Of a stretch of 64,000 bases of DNA, positions 28,475 through 36,587 are shown piece by piece; position 1 is the first letter of the stretch; each line of letters starts with the position of its first letter. Position numbers and translations under genes: made by a program. Under the pieces are notes generated by a model. It had not been told where the DNA came from, ran no database searches, and saw nothing but the letters and a program-made list of their open reading frames with translations. This DNA is from Paracoccaceae bacterium (lineage in GTDB: Bacteria; Pseudomonadota; Alphaproteobacteria; Rhodobacterales; Rhodobacteraceae): NCBI GenBank assembly GCA_020425085.1, contig JAGQRW010000007.1, positions 919,753-983,752 on the forward strand. Direction: 5' to 3'.

Positions 28475-29520
28475 GCCGGGATTTCCTTGTTCAGCAACAC
28501 GGCCACAACCTGCGCTGCCTTCAATGATCCCGTGATGCGGCCTTCGGCATCTGCCACCGGAACCGCGCCTTCGCCCGACAGTACCCGTTCGGCCACGTCA
28601 CCGACCAGATCGCCGGCATGGACCGGTTTGGCGGTCAGGCTTGCATCCGCAGGTGACATGATGGTGCGCACCCTTACCACCTTGCTGCGCGGCACCTTTT
28701 CGACAAATTCGGCGACATAGGCGTCGGCCGGGTGGGTGATCAGTTCTTCGGGCGTGCCAATCTGAACCACGCGGCCGCCTTCCATGATGGCGATACGATC
28801 CGCCAGACGGATCGCTTCGTCAAAATCATGGGTCACGAAAACGATGGATTTCTGAAGCAGGTTCTGAAGGCGCAGGAATTCGTTCTGCATCTCCATCCTG
28901 ATCAGCGGGTCAAGTGCCGAGAACGGTTCATCCAGAAACCAGATTTCCGGGTTGGTGGTCAGGCTGCGCGCAATCCCCACCCGCTGCTGCTGGCCGCCCG
29001 ACAGTTCATGCGGCCAATAGTTTTCGCGTTCCGACAGGCCCACCAGCTCAACCATCTCGCGCGCCTTGGCATAGCGTTCTTCACGGGATTTTCCCTGCAC
29101 TTTCAGGGGAAAGGCGATGTTGTCCAGCACCGTCAGATGTGGCAGCAATGCGAAATCCTGGAACACCATTCCCATGGTGTGCCGGCGGATGTCGATCAGG
29201 GTGTCGCGGCTGGCGGTTTTCAGATCAACCCCCTTGATCTTCAATTCGCCAAGGCTGAGTTCGGTCAGTCCGGTCATGCAGCGCAACAGAGTTGACTTGC
29301 CCGAACCCGACAAGCCCATGATGACGAAGATCTCGCCCTTGCAAACATCCAGCGTCACATCCCGAACGGCCGGGAATACTCCGGCATCGGCCAGGATCTG
29401 GTCATTGATATCCTGCCCATGCCGGGACGCGATCCTGTCGGCCCCCGGTCCGTAAAGTTTCCAGACGGATCGGCATTCGATCAGGGTTTCGGCGGATGGT
29501 TGCGTGTCACCATGCGGCAT
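28471..29520 (-). CDS. ABC transporter ATP-binding protein, glycine betaine/proline type (ProV/OpuAA-like)
   Basis: A 349-residue ATPase. Walker A GLSGSGKSTLLRCM, Q-loop VFQDFALLPHLTV, signature LSGGQQQRVGIARSL and Walker B EIWFLDEPFSALDP are all present, and the C-terminal 70 residues resemble a CBS domain, as in ProV and OpuAA, where it acts in osmotic or nucleotide sensing. The N-terminal extension (CRSVWKLYGPGADRI) is also ProV-like. It lies between the binding-protein gene (84 bases) and the double permease (4-base overlap). Confidence 0.9.
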   Translation of the reverse strand: MPHGDTQPSAETLIECRSVWKLYGPGADRIASRHGQDINDQILADAGVFPAVRDVTLDVCKGEIFVIMGLSGSGKSTLLRCMTGLTELSLGELKIKGVDLKTASRDTLIDIRRHTMGMVFQDFALLPHLTVLDNIAFPLKVQGKSREERYAKAREMVELVGLSERENYWPHELSGGQQQRVGIARSLTTNPEIWFLDEPFSALDPLIRMEMQNEFLRLQNLLQKSIVFVTHDFDEAIRLADRIAIMEGGRVVQIGTPEELITHPADAYVAEFVEKVPRSKVVRVRTIMSPADASLTAKPVHAGDLVGDVAERVLSGEGAVPVADAEGRITGSLKAAQVVAVLLNKEIPA

Positions 29521-29557
29521 GAAGTGGCCTTATTGCTGTGGTTCTGAAACAAGGTGC

Positions 29558-29585
29558 GGGACCGGCTGGCGCAGCAACCGGTCCC
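29558..29585 (-). terminator. Intercistronic stem-loop after the betaine-type binding-protein gene
   Basis: An 8-bp perfect inverted repeat, GGGACCGG (29558-29565) and CCGGTCCC (29578-29585), with a 12-base loop, starts 18 bases beyond the binding-protein stop on the minus strand. There is no U-run, so it is more likely a partial attenuator or mRNA-stabilising hairpin that favours binding-protein expression over the membrane parts. Confidence 0.5.
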
Positions 29586-29603
29586 ATTTCCTTTGATCCC
29601 GGA

Positions 29604-30551
29604 TCAGTTGATCCAGGCCTTCCAGACGGCCTGGTTGTTGTCCATCCAGGTGGCGACCGCCTCGTCCAGTGACTTGCCGTCCACGTCGATGCTTTGGAAC
29701 ACCCCGGCAATCTGGCTGTCCTTCAGTGCGAATGCATTTATGATCGCCTTGGCTTCGGGTTCGGAATTCATCAGTTCGGTATTGGCAAACACCCATAATG
29801 AGCCGACCTGAACGTTGCAATCATGCGTGGCGTTGGGGTTTATGCCCCAGGCCGGGTCAGTATAGCATTCTTCGGTGTATTCCGGGAATTTCACGAATTC
29901 GCCTTCATCGCTCATGAAATACCAGTGCGGGGTGTATCCCCAGCCGATCACCGGTTCGCCGCGCCGCGCTGCGGTCGAGATGGTGGCAACAAGGGCGGCG
30001 GCACTGCCCGACGCGATCGGCTCGACATCAATGCCAAAGGCTGTCGCCATTTCGGACACGGGCATTACCCAGTCCGCCGGCCCTTCGATGAACCGCGCCT
30101 TGGGTGCGGTTTCCGCCGTGGCCAGTGCCTTGATGCAGGCCGGTTCCTTCAGCGCCTTCCAGTCGGGCAAGCCGGGGCAAACCTTTTTCAGCGACAGGGG
30201 ATACCACCACCCCTCGGCGGTGCTGATGCCGGTCGAACCCGCATTCATCGCCTTGCCGCTTTCGATCGAGCCCTGACACAGATCCCATGTGGATTGCCAG
30301 CAGATGGTATAGTGCAGATCTCCGGTCTGGATGCCCGAGAAACTGGCGGCGTAGTCTGCCTCGATATATTCCACCCGGTAGCCCGCCTTGGCCAGAGTGC
30401 TTCCAAGGATCATGGAAATCACGTCAGACGGTGTATCGCTGACGATCGGAACGATGATCGGATCGGTCCTTTCGGTCGCCAGCGTTTGCGTGCTGGCGAC
30501 AGCCAGAACCGCCCCCAGGATCGCGGTTGAGATACCTTTTTCGAGTTTCAT
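29604..30551 (-). CDS. Periplasmic substrate-binding protein, glycine betaine/proline/choline type (OpuAC domain)
   Basis: A 315-residue secreted protein with a signal peptide of about 25 residues (AVASTQTLA). The OpuAC-type pattern includes IQTGDLHYTICWQSTWD, GWWYPLSL and GWGYTPHWYF. The many tryptophan and tyrosine residues fit a cation-pi cage for a quaternary amine, but the exact ligand (glycine betaine, choline, proline betaine or another compound) is open. AGGAGG lies just upstream of the ATG. It is the first gene of the importer-amidase operon. Confidence 0.88.
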   Translation of the reverse strand: MKLEKGISTAILGAVLAVASTQTLATERTDPIIVPIVSDTPSDVISMILGSTLAKAGYRVEYIEADYAASFSGIQTGDLHYTICWQSTWDLCQGSIESGKAMNAGSTGISTAEGWWYPLSLKKVCPGLPDWKALKEPACIKALATAETAPKARFIEGPADWVMPVSEMATAFGIDVEPIASGSAAALVATISTAARRGEPVIGWGYTPHWYFMSDEGEFVKFPEYTEECYTDPAWGINPNATHDCNVQVGSLWVFANTELMNSEPEAKAIINAFALKDSQIAGVFQSIDVDGKSLDEAVATWMDNNQAVWKAWIN

Positions 30552-30593
30552 TCTTCCCTCCTTGTCGTTAGGTCAATGGCACCCGCCAAACCA

Positions 30594-30606
30594 TGATTGT
30601 CAATCA
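30594..30606 (-). promoter_or_regulatory. Palindrome upstream of the betaine-type ABC operon (candidate operator)
   Basis: TGATTG (30594-30599) and CAATCA (30601-30606) form a 6-bp perfect inverted repeat around one base, 43 bases upstream of the binding-protein start. On the coding (minus) strand it contains TTGACA, a consensus -35 hexamer, so a bound protein would compete with RNA polymerase. The -10 partner is weak. The XRE regulator encoded just upstream is the obvious candidate to bind. Confidence 0.35.
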
Positions 30607-30757
30607 GGAGCCGGGGTGTCGGCACGGCCCTGTACCCGCTTGCAACCAAGGCCAGTGCCGTGTTCACCGGATAACTCTGGCAAAATACCGATCGGTTGAG
30701 AAGTCGCGTTTAGACGCACAAAATGCTACAGGTAGCGACAGTAACCGGCACGGGCGC

Positions 30758-31585
30758 TCAGAAACTCTGCCATGGCCGCGCGACAAAGCCGGCATCACCT
30801 TCACCAAGACTGTTCCGCGTCGCCTCGCGGACATCTTCGGGGATATCGGGGTGATCGACCTCGAACAACCCGGATGCCCGCAAGGTGGCGCGCAGGTTGA
30901 TATCACGACCAAGCGCCTTCCATACCACCCGGTAACAGGCAATGTCACGCATCGCAGCACTGCTGATGCCAAGGCTGAGACCGGTCAGGATCGAAACCTG
31001 ATCGCGTTCGGCCGGATAAAGGACCGTGGTCCAGATCATCTGGCTTGCATTCACCTCACGCTCATGGATGAACAGCCGTTCGCCGGTATGAAACGCGATG
31101 CCGGTATATTTCAGCATGCGTCGCGCACGGTGTTTGACCGATGCGTAATTCTCGATGTTCTTCACATAGGTGAAACCGCGTTCACAGCGCAACCGCAACA
31201 GCGAACACTGGATCATGTTGGGAAATTCAACCGGCCGGTAATAGCAACGATAATAACCTTCAAACGGTGCCATATCCAGCGATGCCCGCGGATTAATCCG
31301 GTGCAGTTTGGCGATGTATTCCCCAAACGGATCCAGATCGGGGCCGCGCGGTTTTCGCAGTTCGACCAGTTGTCTGAAACTGTCGGCGGGCATCAGGATT
31401 TCGTGTTCTTCCACACCGAAATAATCGCAGATCGCTTTCATGTTCTTCAGCGACGGGCGACTCTGCCCGCTCAGGTATCGGTGGAATTGCTGACGGTTGA
31501 TCGCAAGGTGATTGCAGACTTCGGAAATCGAATGCGAATAGCTGCACAACAATCTGAGGTTTGAAGGAAAGCTATCCGTTGACAT
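30758..31585 (-). CDS. XRE-family transcriptional regulator with a C-terminal sensing domain
   Basis: A 275-residue protein. Residues about 8-65 form a Cro/C1-type helix-turn-helix (SISEVCNHLAINRQQFHRYL, SGQSRPSLKNM, then ICDYFGVEEHEIL). The remaining 200 residues are not a domain I can name; they include a beta-rich middle section (YYRCYYRPVEFPN, then GIAFHTGERLFIHERE) that could bind a small ligand. It is encoded immediately upstream of, and in the same direction as, the betaine-type ABC operon, with 206 bases between, so local control of that operon is likely. No strong Shine-Dalgarno precedes the start. Confidence 0.8.
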   Translation of the reverse strand: MSTDSFPSNLRLLCSYSHSISEVCNHLAINRQQFHRYLSGQSRPSLKNMKAICDYFGVEEHEILMPADSFRQLVELRKPRGPDLDPFGEYIAKLHRINPRASLDMAPFEGYYRCYYRPVEFPNMIQCSLLRLRCERGFTYVKNIENYASVKHRARRMLKYTGIAFHTGERLFIHEREVNASQMIWTTVLYPAERDQVSILTGLSLGISSAAMRDIACYRVVWKALGRDINLRATLRASGLFEVDHPDIPEDVREATRNSLGEGDAGFVARPWQSF

Positions 31586-31659
31586 GGGGGGAACTTACTG
31601 GTTGCAGGGGTCAGGTGACAAGGTTTGGCGGATGGGTCATCAGGGTCTGCCGGGGCAGG

Positions 31660-32517
31660 TTATCTTGGCGGGATATATTGCCGCGACAGCCAGGCGCACA
31701 AACCGTCCAGCCCCGGAAACAGCACCCGTTCGGTGATGTTGGACTGGTCAAGCTTGTCACGAATTTCCCATTTCAGGCTGGCGGGAATGATGATTTTGAC
31801 CGCCAGTTCCGGGTGGGTAAAAAGCCAGTCGCTCATCGCCCGGCACTGGCCGATCTGCACCGAGAAACAGGCAAACTGGTTGACGATGCGCACGCTGAGC
31901 GAGGGGGGCTCGAAAAACAGGACTTCGCCGTTTTGACCTTTTGAAGTATCGCCAAGCTGTTCCAGCCCGGGTATCTGCGAGGCCAGCATCTCGTCGGTGA
32001 AGACATGCGCGCCCTGTTCCGCAAGGCAGGTGCGCAGCGATTGCGGCAGCAGTTCGTGCGCCTTGTCGAAATCGACCTTCCAGATCGCCCCGTCGGCATC
32101 GAAATTGGTCTGTTCGCAACAGGCGAAATGCATTGCGACCAATGGTGAATAGGTCCAGTCCACCAGCCGTGTCGGCAGGCCGTGATGCTGTGCCAGCGCC
32201 ATCCAGTGCCAAAAGTTGTCGGGCAGGTTTTCGCCGCGCCGGATGCTGGAATCGGCGTATTTCTTGAAATTCCGGAACAGGTGCTTTTCCAGTTGGTGAT
32301 AACCACTGCCCAGCCGTTCCAGCCCTGATGCCAGCAGGTATTCCGACCGGCCCAACCCGCGAAACACATGCTTGGAGCGGTGTCGCTTGATATTCGAATT
32401 CCACGAATCCTCGAACAGAACGTCCTGCAAGCCACTCCAGGTGCTGACGGAAATCGTCTGCGTCTCAACTGCGGCATGTCGTTTTTCGGTCGTTTTCACA
32501 ACATCCTCATTGATCAT
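31660..32517 (-). CDS. FRG-domain protein
   Basis: A 285-residue protein with a clear FRG domain over about residues 25-140: HVFRGLGRSEYLLASGLER carries the name-giving F-R-G. WHWMALAQHHGLPTRLVDWT then SPLVAMHFAC is the second conserved block. FRG domains are found alone or fused in many bacteria and phages; their biochemistry is unproven and some occur near defence genes. There is no signal peptide or membrane segment. It is divergent from the TAXI-TRAP operon across 155 bases and lies 74 bases upstream of the XRE gene on the same strand. Its cellular role is unknown. Confidence 0.85.
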   Translation of the reverse strand: MINEDVVKTTEKRHAAVETQTISVSTWSGLQDVLFEDSWNSNIKRHRSKHVFRGLGRSEYLLASGLERLGSGYHQLEKHLFRNFKKYADSSIRRGENLPDNFWHWMALAQHHGLPTRLVDWTYSPLVAMHFACCEQTNFDADGAIWKVDFDKAHELLPQSLRTCLAEQGAHVFTDEMLASQIPGLEQLGDTSKGQNGEVLFFEPPSLSVRIVNQFACFSVQIGQCRAMSDWLFTHPELAVKIIIPASLKWEIRDKLDQSNITERVLFPGLDGLCAWLSRQYIPPR

Positions 32518-32593
32518 GATTTGAAAATGGCAAACAATCGCAGGACGGTGAATTGCCCGATTTGCCCGGACTATAACAGATCCATACGCCGCC

Positions 32594-32614
32594 TTGTCAA
32601 AAAGTTGTTGACAA
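32594..32614 (+). promoter_or_regulatory. Inverted repeat overlapping a perfect -35 box of the TAXI-TRAP operon
   Basis: TTGTCAA (32594-32600) and TTGACAA (32608-32614) form a perfect 7-bp inverted repeat with a 7-base spacer. The right arm contains the consensus -35 hexamer TTGACA (32608-32613); TCTCAT at 32631-32636, 17 bases later, is a 4-of-6 match to -10. This looks like a promoter with an operator over its -35. The start codon at 32673 has GGAGG at ideal spacing. Confidence 0.5.
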
Positions 32615-32672
32615 TTTCAGCAACCGCCTTTCTCATTAGCACGCTAACAAAAGTTATCCAACGGAGGAACCC

Positions 32673-33665
32673 ATGTCTTCAAGAACAATCAAATCGGTGG
32701 TGCTGGCGACGCTTGCAACTTCAGCCGCCATTGCATTTGCCACGCCCTCGTTTGCAGGGCGGAATATCACGCTTTGTGGTGCCAGTCCGGGCGGATTGTG
32801 GTCGCTTCTGGGGACCGGCATCGACGCTGCGGTTCGCAAGGTGGATGCTGATTCGAACGTGACCTACCAGACCTCCAGCGGCGGCTTCGCCAATATTGTT
32901 CAGGTCAAGCAGGGCAAATGCGATCTGGCCATTGTCCACCTTGGCGAAGTGGTGATCGCTGCACGCGGCGAGGAACCGTTCAAGGAAGCGACCGGCGGCA
33001 TCGTTGCGATATCGCTGCTCTATGACTGGGCACCGATGCAATGGGTGATCGACAAGGGCTATGCCGACGAAAACGGCCTGAGTTCGATCAGCGATCTGGC
33101 CAACAACAAAAGCCCGTTCAACCTGGTGGTCAACCGCCGTGGCATCCTGCCATCCATCCTGGCTGAAAAGTCCATGGCGGCATCCGGCGTCAGCTTTGAA
33201 GACATCGAGGCGAAAGGCGGCAGTATCCAGTATCAGGGTTCGGGAACCGCATCGGAAATCATGCAGGACGGCAAGGCCGACGCCTGGGTCAACGCAACCT
33301 TTGTCGGCAGCGGCAGCATCAAGTCGATTGCTACCAACCGCAAGGTAACGCTGCTGTCGGTTTCCGACGAGGTGATTGCCAAGATGGGCAAGGATTACGG
33401 TTCCAAGGCCGTGACCATTCCGGCCGGCGCCTATGACTGGCTTGATCACGATGTGAAAACTTTCGGCGCGCAGGCGGCGCTGATCGTAAGCGAGGATGCC
33501 GATCCGGAAATGGTAGGGCTGGTGGCCAAGGCCATTTACGAGAATGTTGATCAGATCCAGAACGTGCACAAGGCGATGAAGGCATTCAACGCCGATCTTG
33601 GCGCGTCAATCACGGTGATCGACTATCACCCGGCGGCACTGGCAGCCATCAAGGCGGCCAAATAG
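32673..33665 (+). CDS. TAXI-family TRAP transporter solute-binding protein
   Basis: A 330-residue secreted binding protein with a signal peptide (about 28 residues, ending TPSFAG) and the TAXI pattern: NITLCGASPGGLWSLLGTGI (the ASPGGxW-type start), SSGGFANIVQVKQGKCDLAI, and GSGTASEIMQDGKADAWVNA. TAXI proteins deliver carboxylated or amino-acid-like ligands to a TRAP permease driven by sodium or proton flow. It heads an operon with the permease, a NadC-like enzyme and the PhnN-phosphorylase fusion, so the ligand may feed those enzymes. Confidence 0.93.
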   Translation: MSSRTIKSVVLATLATSAAIAFATPSFAGRNITLCGASPGGLWSLLGTGIDAAVRKVDADSNVTYQTSSGGFANIVQVKQGKCDLAIVHLGEVVIAARGEEPFKEATGGIVAISLLYDWAPMQWVIDKGYADENGLSSISDLANNKSPFNLVVNRRGILPSILAEKSMAASGVSFEDIEAKGGSIQYQGSGTASEIMQDGKADAWVNATFVGSGSIKSIATNRKVTLLSVSDEVIAKMGKDYGSKAVTIPAGAYDWLDHDVKTFGAQAALIVSEDADPEMVGLVAKAIYENVDQIQNVHKAMKAFNADLGASITVIDYHPAALAAIKAAK

Positions 33666-33674
33666 TTCGCACCC

Positions 33675-33697
33675 GGCCGGTCCCGACGGGGCCGGCC
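33675..33697 (+). terminator. Intercistronic stem-loop between TAXI binding protein and TRAP permease
   Basis: GGCCGGTCCC (33675-33684), loop GAC, GGGGCCGGCC (33688-33697): ten pairs with one G-U, starting 9 bases after the stop codon and followed by TTC only. It is too poor in U for a full terminator; more likely it tunes or protects the upstream message so that the binding protein is made in excess. Confidence 0.6.
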
Positions 33698-33746
33698 TTC
33701 AACCATCCAGACGAAAACGACCATCTGAACCATGCGAGGATCCCCG

Positions 33747-35675
33747 ATGTCGATGAGCACGATTCTGAGCCTGTTGTTTTCGACCGGCCGATACCGTTCA
33801 CCGACCGGCTGGCTGTTCTGGCCGCTCAGGATCTACACCGCGCTTTTTTCGGTCTGGGTCTTGTGGGCAGCGATGATCTCGCGCATCGACGCGCTGTCGA
33901 TGACGGTCATCTTTCTGTGCCTGATCTTCGTTCCGGCATTCCTGCTGATTGGTGCGGGCAGCCATTCCAATCCCGCACGACCATCACCGATTGACTGGAT
34001 CCTGTCGTTGCTGTCGGCGGCCTGCGCGGTCTATTTCATTGCCAAGATCCCGGAAACCGCAACCCGCATCAGCCTGTTTGACGACCTCAGGCAGGATCAG
34101 TTCGTCATGGCGTCGATCCTGATTCTGCTGACGCTGGAAATCACCCGCCGCACGGTTGGTCTGTTCCTGATGGGGATCGTGCTGGCGTTCATCTTTTACA
34201 ACCTGTTCGGGCATCTGATCGGCGGCCAGCTTGGACATGGCGAAATCACGCTGGCGCATTTCGTCGACATCAACATCTATACCACCGACGGGCTGTTCGG
34301 CATTCCGGTCCGGGTCGCCGCCACCTATGCGTTCCTGTTCGTGATGTTCGGCACCTTTCTGGAAAAAGCCAAGGGCGGGGATTTCTTTTTCAACCTTGCC
34401 GCTGCCGTATCCGGCCGCAGGGTCGGGGGGCCTGCCAAGATCGCGGTGTTTTCCTCGGCCTTGTTCGGAACCATGTCGGGCAGCCCGACCTCCGATGTCG
34501 TGGCGACCGGTTCGATCACCATCCCGATGATGAAAAAGCTTGGCTATGACCGCAGCCTGGCCGCCGGCATCGAGGTCGCATCCTCGACCGGTGGCAGCCT
34601 GTTGCCGCCGGTGATGGGTTCGGCCGCCTTCATCATGGCCGAAATGATCGGTGCCGATTACAGCGAGATCGTGCTGGCGGCGATTCTGCCGGCGCTGCTG
34701 TATTATTGCGGTATCTATATTCAGGTGCATCTGCGTTCGGTTGCACTCAACCTTGCGCCGCTGGATGCGGCCGATGTACCGGCGGTTTCCGATACCCTGA
34801 AACAGGGCTGGCAGTTTCTGCTGCCGCTGGTCGGGTTGATCGTGCTGTTGGTGATGGGCTATTCGCCGACCATGGTTGCGGTCTTTTGCGCCGTCGCGGT
34901 CTGGGTGGTGTCACAGTTTCACCGCAACACGCGCCTTGGTTTGAAAACCACCATCGAGGCGTTGTCGGATACCGCCATCCGCATGATCGGTGTCACCGGT
35001 GCATGTGCCGCCGCCGGGCTGGTGATCGGCGGCATCACCATGACCGGGCTTGCGTCCAAATTCTCGTTCATCGCCTTTGCCATGGCGGGTGACAACACTT
35101 TGGTCGTGCTGTTGCTGAGCGCGATTGTCACCGTCATCCTTGGCCTTGGGATGCCAACGCCGAGCGCCTATGTACTGGCGGCCGTTCTGGTCGGGCCGAC
35201 GCTGGTGAACGATTTCGGCTTTCAGGAACTGAATGCGCATCTTTTCCTGCTATATTTCGCCGTCATGTCGGCGATGACGCCGCCGGTGGCGGTGGCGGCC
35301 TATGCGGCGGCGGCGATATCCGGTGCCAACCCGCTGAGGATCGCGGTCGTCGCCATGCGGTTTTCCATCGTCGCCTTTGTGGTCCCGTTCATGTTCGTGA
35401 TCAATCCCGGCGTGTTGCAGCCGTTTGCCGGCATCGACCAGTTTCTGGTCAGCGCCTGCATCGTTCTGGCTTGCATTCTGATCGCCATCGCTGCCGAGAC
35501 AAGCTGGAAGGGGCGAAGCTCGACTCTGCTGCGTCTGGCAATGGTGGTGGCCGCGATATTGCTTTCCGCGCCTGATGTCAGGCTGAAAATCGTCGGTGTC
35601 GTGGCCGGGGCCGCGTTGCTGGCCCTAAGCCTCAGGATGCTGAAAACCAAATTCAGACCCCCGGTTGAAACCTGA
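33747..35675 (+). CDS. TRAP transporter permease, fused small (4TM) and large (12TM) subunits
   Basis: A 642-residue membrane protein from the chosen ATG at 33747 (GAGG upstream; an ATG at 33732 is also in frame). The first about 170 residues correspond to the DctQ-like small subunit and the rest to Dct[58 protein letters not shown] and GLGMPTPSAYVLAAVL are typical blocks of the fused TAXI-associated permease. It forms the membrane part of the importer begun by the upstream gene. Only 44 bases separate it from the NadC-like gene. Confidence 0.93.
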   Translation: MSMSTILSLLFSTGRYRSPTGWLFWPLRIYTALFSVWVLWAAMISRIDALSMTVIFLCLIFVPAFLLIGAGSHSNPARPSPIDWILSLLSAACAVYFIAKIPETATRISLFDDLRQDQFVMASILILLTLEITRRTVGLFLMGIVLAFIFYNLFGHLIGGQLGHGEITLAHFVDINIYTTDGLFGIPVRVAATYAFLFVMFGTFLEKAKGGDFFFNLAAAVSGRRVGGPAKIAVFSSALFGTMSGSPTSDVVATGSITIPMMKKLGYDRSLAAGIEVASSTGGSLLPPVMGSAAFIMAEMIGADYSEIVLAAILPALLYYCGIYIQVHLRSVALNLAPLDAADVPAVSDTLKQGWQFLLPLVGLIVLLVMGYSPTMVAVFCAVAVWVVSQFHRNTRLGLKTTIEALSDTAIRMIGVTGACAAAGLVIGGITMTGLASKFSFIAFAMAGDNTLVVLLLSAIVTVILGLGMPTPSAYVLAAVLVGPTLVNDFGFQELNAHLFLLYFAVMSAMTPPVAVAAYAAAAISGANPLRIAVVAMRFSIVAFVVPFMFVINPGVLQPFAGIDQFLVSACIVLACILIAIAAETSWKGRSSTLLRLAMVVAAILLSAPDVRLKIVGVVAGAALLALSLRMLKTKFRPPVET

Positions 35676-35719
35676 AAGATCACGACCGCTTCAAAATTGT
35701 AAACACTCAAACGAAAGGC

Positions 35720-36562
35720 ATGAACATGCTTCTGGACCTGCGCAAGATCGACCCCCTCATCAACCTGTGGCTGGATGAGGATGTCAACTATTATGACCTG
35801 ACGGCCAAAATCATGGTCGATGACGATGCGGTTGCCAAATTCGCCATGAACGCGCGGGAACCGATCGTCCTGTCGGGGCTGAAGATCGCCGAGATGATCT
35901 TTCGCAAGATGGATCCCGACTGCACCTTCAAAACCACGCGCAAGGACGGTGAACGGGTCGATACCGGTGAAGCCTTTGCCATCATCACCGGCAACGCCCA
36001 GTCCCTGCTGACGGCCGAGCGGGTGGCGCTGAACCTGATGCAGCGGATGTGCGGCATTGCCGGGCTGACGGCGGAATATGTCCGTGAGATCGAAGGAACC
36101 GGCGCGGTACTGCTGGATTCCCGCAAGACCACGCCCGGCCTCAGGATGATCGAGAAATATGCGGTGGTATGTGGCGGCGGACGCAGCCATCGCCTTGGCC
36201 TTGATAACGGCATCATGCTGAAGGACAACCATATCGCGGTTGCCGGCAGCATCAAGGCCGCGGTGGCCCGTGCCAAGTCGTTTGCACCGATGCTGACCAA
36301 GATCGAGGTCGAAGCCGACCGGTTGGATCAGGTCAAAGAGGCGCTGGATGCCGGGGTCGATGTGATCATGCTGGACAACATGAGCAACGATGAAATGCGC
36401 GAAGCGGTGAAATACGTCAACAAGCGCGTCCCGCTTGAATGTTCCGGCGGTGTTCGGCTTGATACCATTCGCGGCAAGGCGGAAACCGGGGTGGATTTCG
36501 TGTCTGTCGGGCGCATCACCCAATCGGCAACCTGTGTCGATATCGGACTTGACGACGCCTGA
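35720..36562 (+). CDS. NadC-family phosphoribosyltransferase (quinolinate phosphoribosyltransferase-like)
   Basis: A 280-residue homologue of nicotinate-nucleotide pyrophosphorylase (carboxylating), which joins quinolinate and PRPP to give nicotinate mononucleotide, CO2 and PPi. Hallmarks of the QAPRTase active site are kept: TAERVALNLMQRM, DSRKTTPGLRMIEKYAV, GGGRSHRLGLDNGIMLKDNH and VIMLDNMS, with SGGVRLDTIRGKAETGVDFVS at the phosphate-binding end. The basic residues R-K of SRKTTPG, H-R of SHRLG and K of LKDNH are all present. It is not beside nadA or nadB but inside a TRAP transporter operon, 25 bases before the PhnN-phosphorylase fusion. ModD-like enzymes are the main alternative. Confidence 0.88.
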   Translation: MNMLLDLRKIDPLINLWLDEDVNYYDLTAKIMVDDDAVAKFAMNAREPIVLSGLKIAEMIFRKMDPDCTFKTTRKDGERVDTGEAFAIITGNAQSLLTAERVALNLMQRMCGIAGLTAEYVREIEGTGAVLLDSRKTTPGLRMIEKYAVVCGGGRSHRLGLDNGIMLKDNHIAVAGSIKAAVARAKSFAPMLTKIEVEADRLDQVKEALDAGVDVIMLDNMSNDEMREAVKYVNKRVPLECSGGVRLDTIRGKAETGVDFVSVGRITQSATCVDIGLDDA

Positions 36563-36587
36563 GCGGCGCGGCCGGGGGAACAAGGAA

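Noticed and set aside
31660..32517. Reading the FRG gene as part of a phage-defence island
   Set aside because: No nuclease, toxin-antitoxin, CBASS, restriction or integrase genes are nearby; the neighbours are transport and regulatory genes.
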